A stretch of DNA of 64,000 nucleotides from Deltaproteobacteria bacterium GWC2_55_46. GTDB taxonomy: Bacteria; Desulfobacterota; GWC2-55-46. Location: positions 558,001 to 622,000 of the forward strand of contig LVEI03000001.1 in the NCBI GenBank assembly GCA_001595385.3, in the 5' to 3' direction. The notes below the pieces were generated by a model. It searched no databases. It was not told the origin of the DNA and was given only the letters and a program-made list of their open reading frames with translations. Numbering within the stretch: the stretch's first letter is position 1; every line of letters starts with the position of its first letter. The position numbers and the translations under genes were made by a program. This document shows, piece after piece, positions 51,948-60,017 of the stretch.

Positions 51948-52626
51948 CGGAGAGATAAAGCAGTATCCTGTTCTTCTCTATCTTGATGTAACCTTCCTGG
52001 GTCATCTTCTTCAAAGCCCTGCTCACGACCTCCCTGGAAGAGCCTATCATGGCCGCCAATTCCTCATGTGTCGGGCGCTCTATGGCGATGACCTTCTCTT
52101 TAGAGCCCTCATCCGCCCTGGCCATGCCGATGAGGGTATGGGCGATGCGCCCGCATACATCGAGGAGCGCGAGCCCCCCGATCTTCCGGGTAGCCTCCCT
52201 GAGCCTTCCGGTAAGATAGGCGAAAAACCTCATGTATACCTTGTGGTGCCTTGAAAGGTACTCCAGAAAGGCCGTCTTGCTCACGACCAGGCACTGAAGT
52301 GCAGAAACGGCCTCTACGTTGGCCGACCTCGGCTTGTCGTCCATGATGGACATCTCGCCGAACATGTCCCCTTCGTTAAGGACCGCCAGCACAATCTCCC
52401 GCCCTTCCTCCCCGTAAAGCGTCACCTTTACCCTGCCTGAGAGGATGAAGTAAACGGCGTCCCCGGCCTCGCCCTCGGTGATTATATGAATGCCGTCTGG
52501 CCAGGACCTGACCTCCGCCCTCGCGATGATGTCCTTGAGGTAGAAATCGTCAAGCCCGTTGAAGAGGGGGTTTTTGGCAAGCCCCTCCTCTATCTTCATG
52601 GTATCTTCCTTTGCAGTCTCCTTCAT
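51943..52626 (-). CDS. CRP/FNR-family transcriptional regulator
   Basis: A 227-residue regulator. Cyclic-nucleotide-binding fold (about 20-140) with ITEGEAGDAVYFILSGRVKVT and EGDMFGEMSIMDDKPRSANVEA, then dimer helix and winged HTH (about 165-225) with THEELAAMIGSSREVVSRAL. The phosphate-binding cassette FGEMSIMDDKPRSA resembles the cAMP pocket of CRP (consensus RSA). No FNR-type cysteine cluster. It overlaps pmbA by 4 bp (ATGA). A second ATG at 52599 with AAGGA 7 nt upstream is also possible. Ligand not determinable. Confidence 0.9.
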   Translation of the reverse strand: MKETAKEDTMKIEEGLAKNPLFNGLDDFYLKDIIARAEVRSWPDGIHIITEGEAGDAVYFILSGRVKVTLYGEEGREIVLAVLNEGDMFGEMSIMDDKPRSANVEAVSALQCLVVSKTAFLEYLSRHHKVYMRFFAYLTGRLREATRKIGGLALLDVCGRIAHTLIGMARADEGSKEKVIAIERPTHEELAAMIGSSREVVSRALKKMTQEGYIKIEKNRILLYLSE

Positions 52627-53984
52627 GTTCCGCTCGCCTCGATTTCATTGACGAGGAGGCTCGGCGCCCCAATAGACCCGATGAACCTCAGGTCTGCCCC
52701 GCACTCAGCCACCCCGGAGAAAAGCCCGAGCAGGTTCCCGGCGATCGCCATGCCCCTTACCGGGTAGGCTATCTCGCCCGCTTCCACCCTGAAGCCCGCG
52801 GCCCCGAGTGAGAAGTCACCGCTCACTGTATTTATTGTATGTACGCCCAGGAGCTCGGTTATAAATAGCCCGCTTCCAAGCTCCTTAAGCAGTTCGTCGA
52901 ACCCCTTTGCGCCCTTGTCGATATAGAGGTTCGTTATGCCTACGCCCGGGGTAGACTTGAACCCGCCCCTCGAGGCGTTCCCGGTGGATTCGCCACCGGC
53001 CCTTGCCGACCAGTAGCTGTCGTACAGATAGCCCTGGCAGACGCCTCCGAGCACAAGCGGCGTCCTCCTCGATGCCGTGCCCTCGGCGTCGTAGGAAGAG
53101 GTCGCCCAGCCGGCCTTCATTATACCATCATCCCGGATATTAAGCACCGGGGACGCGATCTTCACGCCTTTCTTGCCGATGAGCATCGACTTGCCCTTCA
53201 AGACGTTGTCGCCAAGGAAAGAGCCCGCGAGCGCCTCAAGTAGTTCGCAGGCGACTATATTCTCGATGAGCGCCCCGCACTTGACTGTTTTAATGGTCCT
53301 CGCCCCAAGCTGCCTGACCGCGTTCCCGGCGGCCTTCCTGCCGATTGCCGCGCTCTCTACGGACCCCCTTCTGTGGCCCATGCCAATCTCCCAGCCCATC
53401 TGGGACTCCCCGTCCGATTCAGCTACGGCAGTGACGCTTCCGCTATAGTATGTGGCGGAGTGGACGATATCCACACCGTTGGAGTTTACGACCCTGTCAG
53501 CGGCGAGTGATTCAGAATAAGAGGCCTTCCTGACCCTCTTGACCCTGGGGTCGAACGACCGGGCCGCCGCCTCTATCTCTATGGCGGCGTTTATCATCTT
53601 CTCCTCAGCCACAGTGCCGAAGGACTTATCGAATATATCGAGGCTGCCTTCAGGTATGCCCTGCTGCGGGCCCGGAAGGCCCAGAAACTCATCTACCGCC
53701 GCTTCCCTGCTCCCGGCTATTGCCTTATCCACAAGCTCGGCGAGGGCATCTGCCGCAAGGACGCTCGAGTAGGCGAAGCCGAGCCTTTTACCCTTAACCG
53801 TCCGGAGGCCCACCCCCGCGCTCGAGCGCGCCTTCAGTGAATCTACCGCGCCGTCCTTTGCCTCGGCACCGAAGCCTTTCTGCATGGAAAAATATATCTC
53901 GTACGAATCGGCCTTGCCGGCAAGAAGCTTCCTAAGCCTCTGTACCGCCTCGTCCGCGCCAGCGCGCTCAAATAGCCCTTTCAT
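52623..53984 (-). CDS. pmbA: TldE/PmbA metalloprotease-family protein
   Basis: A 453-residue PmbA/TldD family protein, full length. N-terminal domain with EIYFSMQKGFGAEAKDG and SARSSAGVGLRTV-like strand (RSSAGVGLRTVKGKRLGFAY), and the C-terminal beta barrel with SYDAEGTASRRTPLVLGG, then GITNLYIDKG. In Escherichia coli TldD-TldE form a heterodimeric protease; the zinc ligands reside in TldD, which is not in the window. Substrates may be peptides or unfolded proteins. It overlaps the GNAT gene by 17 bp and crp by 4 bp. Confidence 0.92.
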   Translation of the reverse strand: MKGLFERAGADEAVQRLRKLLAGKADSYEIYFSMQKGFGAEAKDGAVDSLKARSSAGVGLRTVKGKRLGFAYSSVLAADALAELVDKAIAGSREAAVDEFLGLPGPQQGIPEGSLDIFDKSFGTVAEEKMINAAIEIEAAARSFDPRVKRVRKASYSESLAADRVVNSNGVDIVHSATYYSGSVTAVAESDGESQMGWEIGMGHRRGSVESAAIGRKAAGNAVRQLGARTIKTVKCGALIENIVACELLEALAGSFLGDNVLKGKSMLIGKKGVKIASPVLNIRDDGIMKAGWATSSYDAEGTASRRTPLVLGGVCQGYLYDSYWSARAGGESTGNASRGGFKSTPGVGITNLYIDKGAKGFDELLKELGSGLFITELLGVHTINTVSGDFSLGAAGFRVEAGEIAYPVRGMAIAGNLLGLFSGVAECGADLRFIGSIGAPSLLVNEIEASGT

Positions 53985-54462
53985 GCCGCCCCCCTTTCGA
54001 TTGCCCCGCTCCTGAAAATTCTATTATAACGGCGTTCTCGTCGCAGTTGGGGAACTTGACGCATTTTATGCAGTCGCCCCAGATCTTGTGCGGCAGGACT
54101 TCCTTGCTTATTACCTTGAAGTTGAGCTTCTTGAAAAAACCCGGCTTGTACGTAAGGGCAAAGACCCTTTTCAACCCGATGGATACGGCCTCTTCGAGGC
54201 ATGCTGTCACGAGCTCTGTCCCTATGCCCCGCCCGGTGTGCCCGCTCCTTACCGCGAGCGACCTCACCTCGCCCATCTCAGGGGAGCAGATGTGCATGGC
54301 GCAGGTCCCGACTATCTTCCCGTTATCCTCGTATACAAAAAAGTCCCTCAACGTGTCGCAGATATCAGAGGCTGACCTGTGAAGCATCTCGCCTCTTTTT
54401 GCAAACGCCTCCACTATTTCATGGATCGCCTGAACATCCGTCAGATGTGCCTTCCTTACCAA
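53968..54462 (-). CDS. argA: GNAT-family N-acetyltransferase, short ArgA-like
   Basis: A 164-residue single GNAT domain: EVRSLAVRSGHTGRGIGTELV (acetyl-CoA pyrophosphate loop, about 70-90) and ALTYKPGFFKKLNF (about 112-125), then the KIWGDCIKCVKFPNCDE tail with cysteines typical of stand-alone bacterial N-acetylglutamate synthases. It would make N-acetylglutamate from glutamate, consistent with argJ, argG and argF nearby. The start is TTG at 54460-54462, 5 nt after AGGG; the gene ends inside pmbA. ArgA assignment is by family resemblance and context. Confidence 0.75.
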   Translation of the reverse strand: MVRKAHLTDVQAIHEIVEAFAKRGEMLHRSASDICDTLRDFFVYEDNGKIVGTCAMHICSPEMGEVRSLAVRSGHTGRGIGTELVTACLEEAVSIGLKRVFALTYKPGFFKKLNFKVISKEVLPHKIWGDCIKCVKFPNCDENAVIIEFSGAGQSKGGRHERAI

Positions 54463-54464
54463 CT

Positions 54465-56204
54465 CTACCCTTTGCCCTCCTGGGCGCCCTGCTTTTTTAA
54501 CGGCGCTTTCTTTCTTGAGAGGCTTCCAGCCGCCTCTATAAGTTCGCTGGCGTGCTTCCTTGTAGTCTCCGTGACCTTAAGCCCTCCGAGCATCGCCGAT
54601 ATACGCTCTACCCTTTCTTCTCCGGTTACCTCGGCGACCCTGGTGACCGTCCTGCCGCCAGCCGGTTCCTTAGAGACCGAATAATGGCTGTCGGCGAAAG
54701 CGGCGACCTGCGGCAGGTGGGTTATGCAGAGCACCTGGTTCGTCTTCGAGACCTCCTTGAGCTTGAGGCCCACGGCCTGCGCGATGGCCCCGCTTACGCC
54801 GGTGTCTATCTCGTCGAATATCATGGTCGGGACCCTGCCCGAGGCTATGACGCTTTTCATGGCGAGCATGACCCTCGAAAGCTCCCCGCCTGAGGCTATG
54901 CGGGCCAGAGGCTTCAAGCCCTCGCCCTTGTTCGTGGCTATAAGGAAGCTTACCCTGTCAGAGCCCTTCTCCGTGAGCCTTACGCCGTGCTCCGGAGTCG
55001 ATTCAGCCTCTATCGCGACCTCGAAGGCCGCCCCCTTCATACCGAGGGCGGCAAGCTCGCCAGCGATCTTTGCCTCAAGCTCTCCGGTGGCCTTCTTTCG
55101 CGCCTCGCTTAAAGAGGCGGCAGCCCCGGAGGCCTTCTCTGCCGCGCCCTTGAGCCTGGCGGTAAGCTCGCCCAACTTGAAATCGAGCCCCTCGGCAAGC
55201 CGAAGCTCATCTTCCATCGCTTCCTTTTTGGCGAGTATATCCTCTACGCCGCACCCGTACTTCTTCTTGAGCCTGCCTATGAGGTCAAGCCTGTCGTCAG
55301 CATCTTCCAGCGCGGCAGGGTCTGACTCGATCGACGACGCATAATCCCGGAGAAAGCCGCCGGCGTCCTCCAGCTCAAAAAGGCTCGCCTCTATCCTCCC
55401 GGCCACCTCTTTAAGCCTCGTGTCTATGGCGGAGAGGTCTTTAAGGGACCTTGCGATAGAGCCGAGTTTTTCGGTTATGGACCCGGCCTCGGAGTATATG
55501 GCCGCCTGAGCCTGTTCAGCAACGGACTTAAGCTTCCCGGCGCTCTGGAGCCTCTCCTTATCTCTTTTAAGCTCGTCTTCCTCGCCGGGCCTCAAGTTGG
55601 CGGCAGCAAGCTCGTTTATCTGAAACGAGAGAAAATCTTTCTTCTCGCCAGCCCCCTTCGCGGCATGGACGAGGGTGTCGAGCTCTTTTTTTGCAGCCCC
55701 GTACTCCCTGTAAGCGGCAGCCATCTGCGAGCGCATCTTCTGGAAGCCGCCGAAGGCGTCAAGCACCTCAACGTGCTCCTCAGGCCGGGTAAGGGAGGTA
55801 TGCTCGCTCTGCCCGTATATGTCTATGAGCCTGCGGCCAATCTCTGTAAGGGTTACAAGGGTCGCGAGGCTGCCATTTATGTATATCCTGTTCCTCCCTG
55901 CCCTCTGTACGACCCTTTTTATGATAAGCTCGGGCGCCGCCTCTATTCCGGCCTCGGCCAGGAAGGAGTCGATGCCCCTGCCTTTCAACGCGGATATATC
56001 AAACAGGGCCTCGACCTGCGCCTCTTCACGCCCCTCCCTTATAAGGTCGTTAGATGCCCTGTCGCCCAATATGAGGGCCAGGGCGTCAAGGATAATGCTT
56101 TTACCGGCGCCGGTCTCACCCGTAAATATATTGAGGCCCGGCCCGAAGTGAATAGCCAGAGACTCGATTATCGCGAAGTCCTTTATGCGCAGCTCTAAAA
56201 GCAT
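54465..56204 (-). CDS. recN: DNA repair ATPase RecN
   Basis: A 579-residue SMC-like protein. Walker A GETGAGKSIILDALAL (about 30-45), coiled-coil arms (about 160-380) with a hinge, ABC signature SGGELSRVMLA, Walker B TMIFDEIDTGVSG, and the D/H-loop VLCITHLPQVAAFAD. It binds DNA ends in double-strand break repair. ATG start 23 bp after nadK. Normal length for the family (about 550-580). Confidence 0.97.
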   Translation of the reverse strand: MLLELRIKDFAIIESLAIHFGPGLNIFTGETGAGKSIILDALALILGDRASNDLIREGREEAQVEALFDISALKGRGIDSFLAEAGIEAAPELIIKRVVQRAGRNRIYINGSLATLVTLTEIGRRLIDIYGQSEHTSLTRPEEHVEVLDAFGGFQKMRSQMAAAYREYGAAKKELDTLVHAAKGAGEKKDFLSFQINELAAANLRPGEEDELKRDKERLQSAGKLKSVAEQAQAAIYSEAGSITEKLGSIARSLKDLSAIDTRLKEVAGRIEASLFELEDAGGFLRDYASSIESDPAALEDADDRLDLIGRLKKKYGCGVEDILAKKEAMEDELRLAEGLDFKLGELTARLKGAAEKASGAAASLSEARKKATGELEAKIAGELAALGMKGAAFEVAIEAESTPEHGVRLTEKGSDRVSFLIATNKGEGLKPLARIASGGELSRVMLAMKSVIASGRVPTMIFDEIDTGVSGAIAQAVGLKLKEVSKTNQVLCITHLPQVAAFADSHYSVSKEPAGGRTVTRVAEVTGEERVERISAMLGGLKVTETTRKHASELIEAAGSLSRKKAPLKKQGAQEGKG

Positions 56205-56227
56205 ATACAGTTTTTACCGCAAGGCGC

Positions 56228-57091
56228 TCAATTCCTTACCGCCTTTACCTCCCACATGAGCCTCTCCCTCAATATATCGAAATAGCTCTTGCCCTCGTAT
56301 TTTATCAGATAAACGCTCACCTCCGCCCTCTTTACCTTGATGACGTCGCCTCTTACGAGCGGTATATTGACCTGGCCGTCGAGGATGAGCTCGCTATTCT
56401 CCTGCTCAGGGGCGACCGTTATGTCCACGGTCATCCAGTCAGGTATGACTACCGGCCTGTTGGTAAGGTTAAAGGGGCAGATAGGCGCGACGATTATGGA
56501 GTGTATGGTCGGGTAGAGTATCGGGCCGTTCGCGGAGAGCGAATAGGCCGTAGAGCCTGTGGGTGTGGCTATGATGAGGCCGTCGGCCCTGTATGTATTG
56601 ACGTACTCTTTGTTGATGCGTGTTTCCAGCCTCACAAGCCTTGCGCTCGCGCCCTTGATGACCGCGTCGTTCAGGACGTTATTGACGGCAAGGCTCTCCC
56701 CGCCCCTTGTGTGCTCGACCTGGAGGAGCATGCGCTCTTCCTTTACGAAGTCGCCTTTGCTTATCTTTTCCAGTAACGGAAAGACCTCTTTCACCGTTAT
56801 GGCCGTGAGGAAGCCAAGGCTTCCGAGGTTTACCCCGAGTATGGGTATGTCCCTGCCGTTCAAGAGCCTGGCGGCGTGGAGCATGGTCCCGTCCCCGCCG
56901 AGGACTACCATGATATCTATATTTTCAGGAATATCCTTTATCTTCGTGGGCTGGGCGTTCTTTATCATCAGGGCAAGGCCGTCATCGGTTATGACCTTGC
57001 CTCCCCTTTCGGCGGCCCAGTCGGCTATGCTGCCGGCGAGCCTTACCGCCTCGGGGTTACTGACCTTTACTATGAGGCCTATCCTCTTCAA
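56228..57091 (-). CDS. nadK: NAD kinase
   Basis: A 287-residue NAD kinase. GGDGT motif in VVLGGDGTMLHAARLL (about 65-80), NE/D-type NDAVIKG, and the nucleotide-binding TPTGSTAYSLSANGPILYP. It phosphorylates NAD to NADP. GGAGG with a 4-nt spacer selects the TTG start at 57089-57091. It precedes recN by 23 bp, a common pair in bacteria. Confidence 0.96.
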   Translation of the reverse strand: MKRIGLIVKVSNPEAVRLAGSIADWAAERGGKVITDDGLALMIKNAQPTKIKDIPENIDIMVVLGGDGTMLHAARLLNGRDIPILGVNLGSLGFLTAITVKEVFPLLEKISKGDFVKEERMLLQVEHTRGGESLAVNNVLNDAVIKGASARLVRLETRINKEYVNTYRADGLIIATPTGSTAYSLSANGPILYPTIHSIIVAPICPFNLTNRPVVIPDWMTVDITVAPEQENSELILDGQVNIPLVRGDVIKVKRAEVSVYLIKYEGKSYFDILRERLMWEVKAVRN

Positions 57092-57120
57092 AAAACCTCC
57101 GGGGAATTATGATTTGCGCT

Positions 57121-58143
57121 TCACCTCTGCGGCTCTATGATGACCTTTATCGATTCCCTGGCCTCTGCCGCGAGCCTGAAGCCGTCGGGGGCTTCCGCAA
57201 GGCCGAGCCTGTGGGTTATCATGTCGCTTACATCCACCCTTTTGGCGGCTATGAGCCCGAGCGCGACCTCGGTGTCATACGGCGGAGAGGCGTAGGAATT
57301 GATTATCGTTATGTTGTCCCTCCAGAGATCGAAAAGGGGGAGCGGATAGGTGCCACCCGGCTCCTTGGGGGCAAAAAAGATGACGGTGCCGCCACGGTCA
57401 ACGCTTCCGAGCCCCTGCGTTATGGCGGGATCGCTCGCCGCGCAGATTATGACGAGATCGGCAAGTGTGCCGAGCGCCCCCCTTACCGCCCCTGGCACGT
57501 CCGCATCAGCCCGTAAGGCGAGGTCGGCCCCTGCGCCCCTTGCGGCCTTGAGCCTGAAATCGTTTATGTCGGTCGATATTATCTTACCCGCGCCGAGGGC
57601 CTTCGCGAGCTTTATATGAAGAAGGCCCGACATGCCGCTCCCTATTACGAGCACGTTCATGCCGGGGGTAAACCTCGCCATCCTGAACGCCCGCACCACG
57701 CATCCCAGTGGTTCTGCGAACGTGCCCTCGCCGAAACTCACCGAGTCTGGCAGGATGAATGTGCCCCTGTCCAGGTTTATCGCCGGGACCCTCACGAACT
57801 CGCAGAAGCCGCCCGGGTCGAAGTTTGTAGAACGTAAAGTATCGCAGACCGAATGGTTCCCGGCAAGGCAGTACCTGCAGCTGTTGCATGGCACATGGTG
57901 CGCTACCGTCACCCTGTCACCTGCCTTGAACCTTTCTACCCCCGCGCCTGTCTCTACTATCGTGCCTGCTATCTCGTGGCCGAGGACCAGCGGGGCCTTC
58001 TTTATCCTGTACCACTCCATGACGTCGCTTCCGCAGATGCCGCTCGCCTCTATCCTGACGAGCGCCTCCCCGGCAAGCACCGTTGGCACGGGCCTCTCTT
58101 CGATCCTTACGTCCCTGTTATTGTAGTAAACAGCCGCCCTCAA
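57121..58143 (-). CDS. Zinc-dependent medium-chain dehydrogenase (sorbitol dehydrogenase-like)
   Basis: A 340-residue MDR-family dehydrogenase. Catalytic zinc ligands Cys37 (GICGSD) and the GHE motif (LVLGHEIAGTIV), structural zinc cysteines CNSCRYCLAGNHSVC, and a Rossmann fold with VLVIGSGMSGLLHIKLAKALG. It reduces or oxidises a polyol or sugar alcohol with NAD(P); substrate unknown. TTG start with GGAGG 8 nt upstream. 13 bp separates it from the LsrF-like aldolase, so the two probably form a functional pair. Confidence 0.9.
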   Translation of the reverse strand: MRAAVYYNNRDVRIEERPVPTVLAGEALVRIEASGICGSDVMEWYRIKKAPLVLGHEIAGTIVETGAGVERFKAGDRVTVAHHVPCNSCRYCLAGNHSVCDTLRSTNFDPGGFCEFVRVPAINLDRGTFILPDSVSFGEGTFAEPLGCVVRAFRMARFTPGMNVLVIGSGMSGLLHIKLAKALGAGKIISTDINDFRLKAARGAGADLALRADADVPGAVRGALGTLADLVIICAASDPAITQGLGSVDRGGTVIFFAPKEPGGTYPLPLFDLWRDNITIINSYASPPYDTEVALGLIAAKRVDVSDMITHRLGLAEAPDGFRLAAEARESIKVIIEPQR

Positions 58144-58156
58144 AAAAACGCCCTCC

Positions 58157-58966
58157 TCAGGACTGCTTCGCGTAGGCGGGCTTTTTTTCGTTGGCTAGCG
58201 TATTGAAAAGGTCCCATGCCTTGGAAGGAGTCAGGTCCCTGTGGACTATCTCCCTCACGGTCTTTATCATCGGCACCGGGTGCTCTGACTGGAAGATGTT
58301 CCTCCCCATGTCAACCCCGGCGGCGCCCCTTGTGATCGCGTTATACGCGAGGTCGATGGCCTCCCTCTCCGGGATCTTCTTGCCCCCGGCTATTACTACG
58401 GGCACCGGACAGGAGCTTACGACCTTCTCGAAATCGTCGCAGTAGTAGGTCTTGACTATGTGCGCCCCGAGCTCGGCTGCTATCCTGCAGGCCAGCCCCA
58501 GGTATCTCGCGTCCCTGGTCATCTCCTTGCCGACGGCAGTGACCGCGAGCACCGGCACCCCGTATTCCTCGGCCTCGTTTATGAGGTCGGCGAGGGCAAG
58601 GAGCGTCTTTCTTTCAAGCTCGGAGCCGACAAATATGGAGAGCGCCACGCCAGAGACGTTCATCCTGAGCGCGTCCCTCATGGAAACCGTCGTGCCCTCG
58701 TCAGCGAGGTTCCCGAGTATGCTCGCGCCCCCGGAGACCCTTAACATTATCGGCACGTTAACGTCGGCTGTCACGCAGTTCCTCAGCACTCCCCTGGTGA
58801 GCATCAGGCAGTCGGCGTGCTCTACGAGTGGGGCTATTGTCTTGGCAGGCTCCTCAAGGCCGCTTGTAGGCCCGAGAAAATAGCCGTGGTCAACGGCAAG
58901 CATCACTGTCCTTCCGGTCTCCGGGCGTATTATCCTCATGAGACGGTTTTTCATACCCCAATCCAT
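58157..58966 (-). CDS. Class I (DeoC/LacD-type) aldolase, LsrF-like
   Basis: A 269-residue TIM-barrel. It starts MDWGMKNRL, chosen by AGGAGG 6 nt upstream. It has DHGYFLGPTSGLEEP, the Schiff-base lysine region AHIVKTYYCDDFEKVV (about 180), PVVIAGGKKIPEREAIDLA and GVDMGRNIFQSEHPVPM. These segments match LsrF, the thiolase that degrades phospho-AI-2, and related archaeal-type aldolases. No lsr operon is present, so an aldolase of unknown substrate is more careful. Followed by the MDR dehydrogenase. Confidence 0.88.
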   Translation of the reverse strand: MDWGMKNRLMRIIRPETGRTVMLAVDHGYFLGPTSGLEEPAKTIAPLVEHADCLMLTRGVLRNCVTADVNVPIMLRVSGGASILGNLADEGTTVSMRDALRMNVSGVALSIFVGSELERKTLLALADLINEAEEYGVPVLAVTAVGKEMTRDARYLGLACRIAAELGAHIVKTYYCDDFEKVVSSCPVPVVIAGGKKIPEREAIDLAYNAITRGAAGVDMGRNIFQSEHPVPMIKTVREIVHRDLTPSKAWDLFNTLANEKKPAYAKQS

Positions 58967-59054
58967 ATCTGCCCTCCTCAAAAAAAGGATTTTATCGAAC
59001 GTTTACGGCAACCCCAAAAACCTTTTTAAAACAAGTAGTTCTGGAAATCTATCA

Positions 59055-59120
59055 GAAGGTTTTCAAAAAGTCAGCATAACAAGCAACTTCGTCTGCGTCA
59101 ACTGAATTTAGGCTGCCTTT
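59055..59120. repeat. Possible decayed repeat A remnant
   Basis: GGTTTTCAAAAAGTCAG and GTCTGCGTC...GGCTGCC resemble the arms of repeat A near 59060-59116, lacking the centre. Similarity is weak; it could be chance. Confidence 0.25.
59073..59101 (-). promoter_or_regulatory. Promoter of the aldolase-dehydrogenase-nadK-recN unit
   Basis: Minus strand: TTGACG (59096-59101), 17 bp, TATGCT (59073-59078), 107 bp upstream of the aldolase ATG. Confidence 0.45.
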
Positions 59121-59128
59121 AAAAATTG

Positions 59129-59404
59129 CTATCTTCCCTGTTCTGCCTTCGACCTGCACTCCTCAGAGCAGTAATATGACCTCTTTCCGCCAGCATCCGA
59201 CATTATGGCCGCGCTCACAGGCACATAGCTTCCGCATATCTGGTCGAGGACCATCTCCTCGCTCTCCCTATGAACGGTAGATACGGTCGTCCTCTCCGTC
59301 CCTGGCTGCCCTGGCATATTTACCCGAGCGCTTTTAGCCTCCAGGCTTTTCTTCAACGCCCTTACAAGGAAAAAGACGACCAGTAATATCAGTACGCTTT
59401 TCAA
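59129..59404 (-). CDS. Small PP0621-like membrane protein with C-terminal cysteine motif
   Basis: A 91-residue protein. N-terminal TM helix (SVLILLVVFFLVRALKK), charged linker, and a C-terminal zinc-finger-like segment DQICGSYVPVSAAI...YYCSEECR, resembling TRASH/YHS modules of the PP0621 family. Function unknown. TTG start overlapping the folK stop by 4 bp (TTGA). Confidence 0.75.
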   Translation of the reverse strand: MKSVLILLVVFFLVRALKKSLEAKSARVNMPGQPGTERTTVSTVHRESEEMVLDQICGSYVPVSAAIMSDAGGKRSYYCSEECRSKAEQGR

Positions 59405-59889
59405 CCCTCTATCCTCCGCAGCCCCTTGCCCCCGAGCTTATCCGCCAGGGCTCGCACCGTCAACTTAAATACCGGGTGGACGAACTCTGGCGCTATCTCA
59501 GCCAAAGGCGTCATCACAAAGGCCCGCTCATGGGCGTCCGGGTGCGGCACCACAAGCCCCTCACCCTCCAGGAGACGCTCCCCGTAAAATACGATATCCA
59601 GGTCTATTAAACGCGGCCCCCAGCGCTCTGACGGCCTTCTGCCCATCCTGGACTCTATACCCTTAAGGAATAGAAGAAGCTCTTTTGGAGAAAGATTGGT
59701 ACGCGCCTCGACGACAGCGTTCACGAACATGGGCTGGTCTGCCACACCCCATGGCTCGGACTCGTACAGGGAGCTTGCCTTGACGACCTTAAGCCCCCCG
59801 TCCGCTTCAGCGATCCGAAGCGCCTCGCGGACGTTAGCTGCCCTGTCCCCAAGGTTGGTGCCTATGGCTATGAATATCCTCTCTTCCAT
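59401..59889 (-). CDS. folK: Hydroxymethyl-dihydropterin pyrophosphokinase (HPPK)
   Basis: A 162-residue HPPK. IGTNLGDRAANVREAL (ATP/substrate binding), ESEPWGVADQPMFVNAVVEA, ESRMGRRPSERWGPRLIDLD and VPHPDAHERAFVM. It pyrophosphorylates hydroxymethyl-dihydropterin in folate synthesis. The ATG at 59887-59889 lies directly after an intrinsic terminator, with no visible Shine-Dalgarno. Confidence 0.95.
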   Translation of the reverse strand: MEERIFIAIGTNLGDRAANVREALRIAEADGGLKVVKASSLYESEPWGVADQPMFVNAVVEARTNLSPKELLLFLKGIESRMGRRPSERWGPRLIDLDIVFYGERLLEGEGLVVPHPDAHERAFVMTPLAEIAPEFVHPVFKLTVRALADKLGGKGLRRIEG

Positions 59890-59929
59890 AAATAAAAAAG
59901 GCCTGAACCGCTCTTCGCGTATTCAGGCC
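59890..59929 (-). terminator. Terminator ending 1 nt before folK
   Basis: GGCCTGAA (59900-59907) pairs with TTCAGGCC (59922-59929); on the minus strand the stem is followed by TTTTTTATTT and then the folK ATG. It terminates dapL and/or serves as a folK attenuator. Confidence 0.8.
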
Positions 59930-59943
59930 CGGTAAGCCTCTAT

Positions 59944-60008
59944 ACCCGTTTAAGCGGGTGAAATTATTTAAGAGGAACTTTCTACAGAAAGGTTCCCCCG
60001 GAAGGGGG
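59944..60008 (-). repeat. Hairpin cluster after dapL with repeat B core
   Basis: ACCCG/CGGGT (59944-59959), GGAACTTTCT-ACA-GAAAGGTTCC (59972-59994, one bulge; same core as the 3956-3989 palindrome) and CCCCC-GGAA-GGGGG (59995-60008). Starts about 10 nt after the dapL TAG. Confidence 0.5.
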
Positions 60009-60017
60009 CTTCAGCGG

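Noticed and set aside
58157-58966. Assignment as an AI-2 quorum-sensing (lsr) operon
   Set aside because: Only an LsrF-like aldolase is present; no kinase, transporter or receptor.
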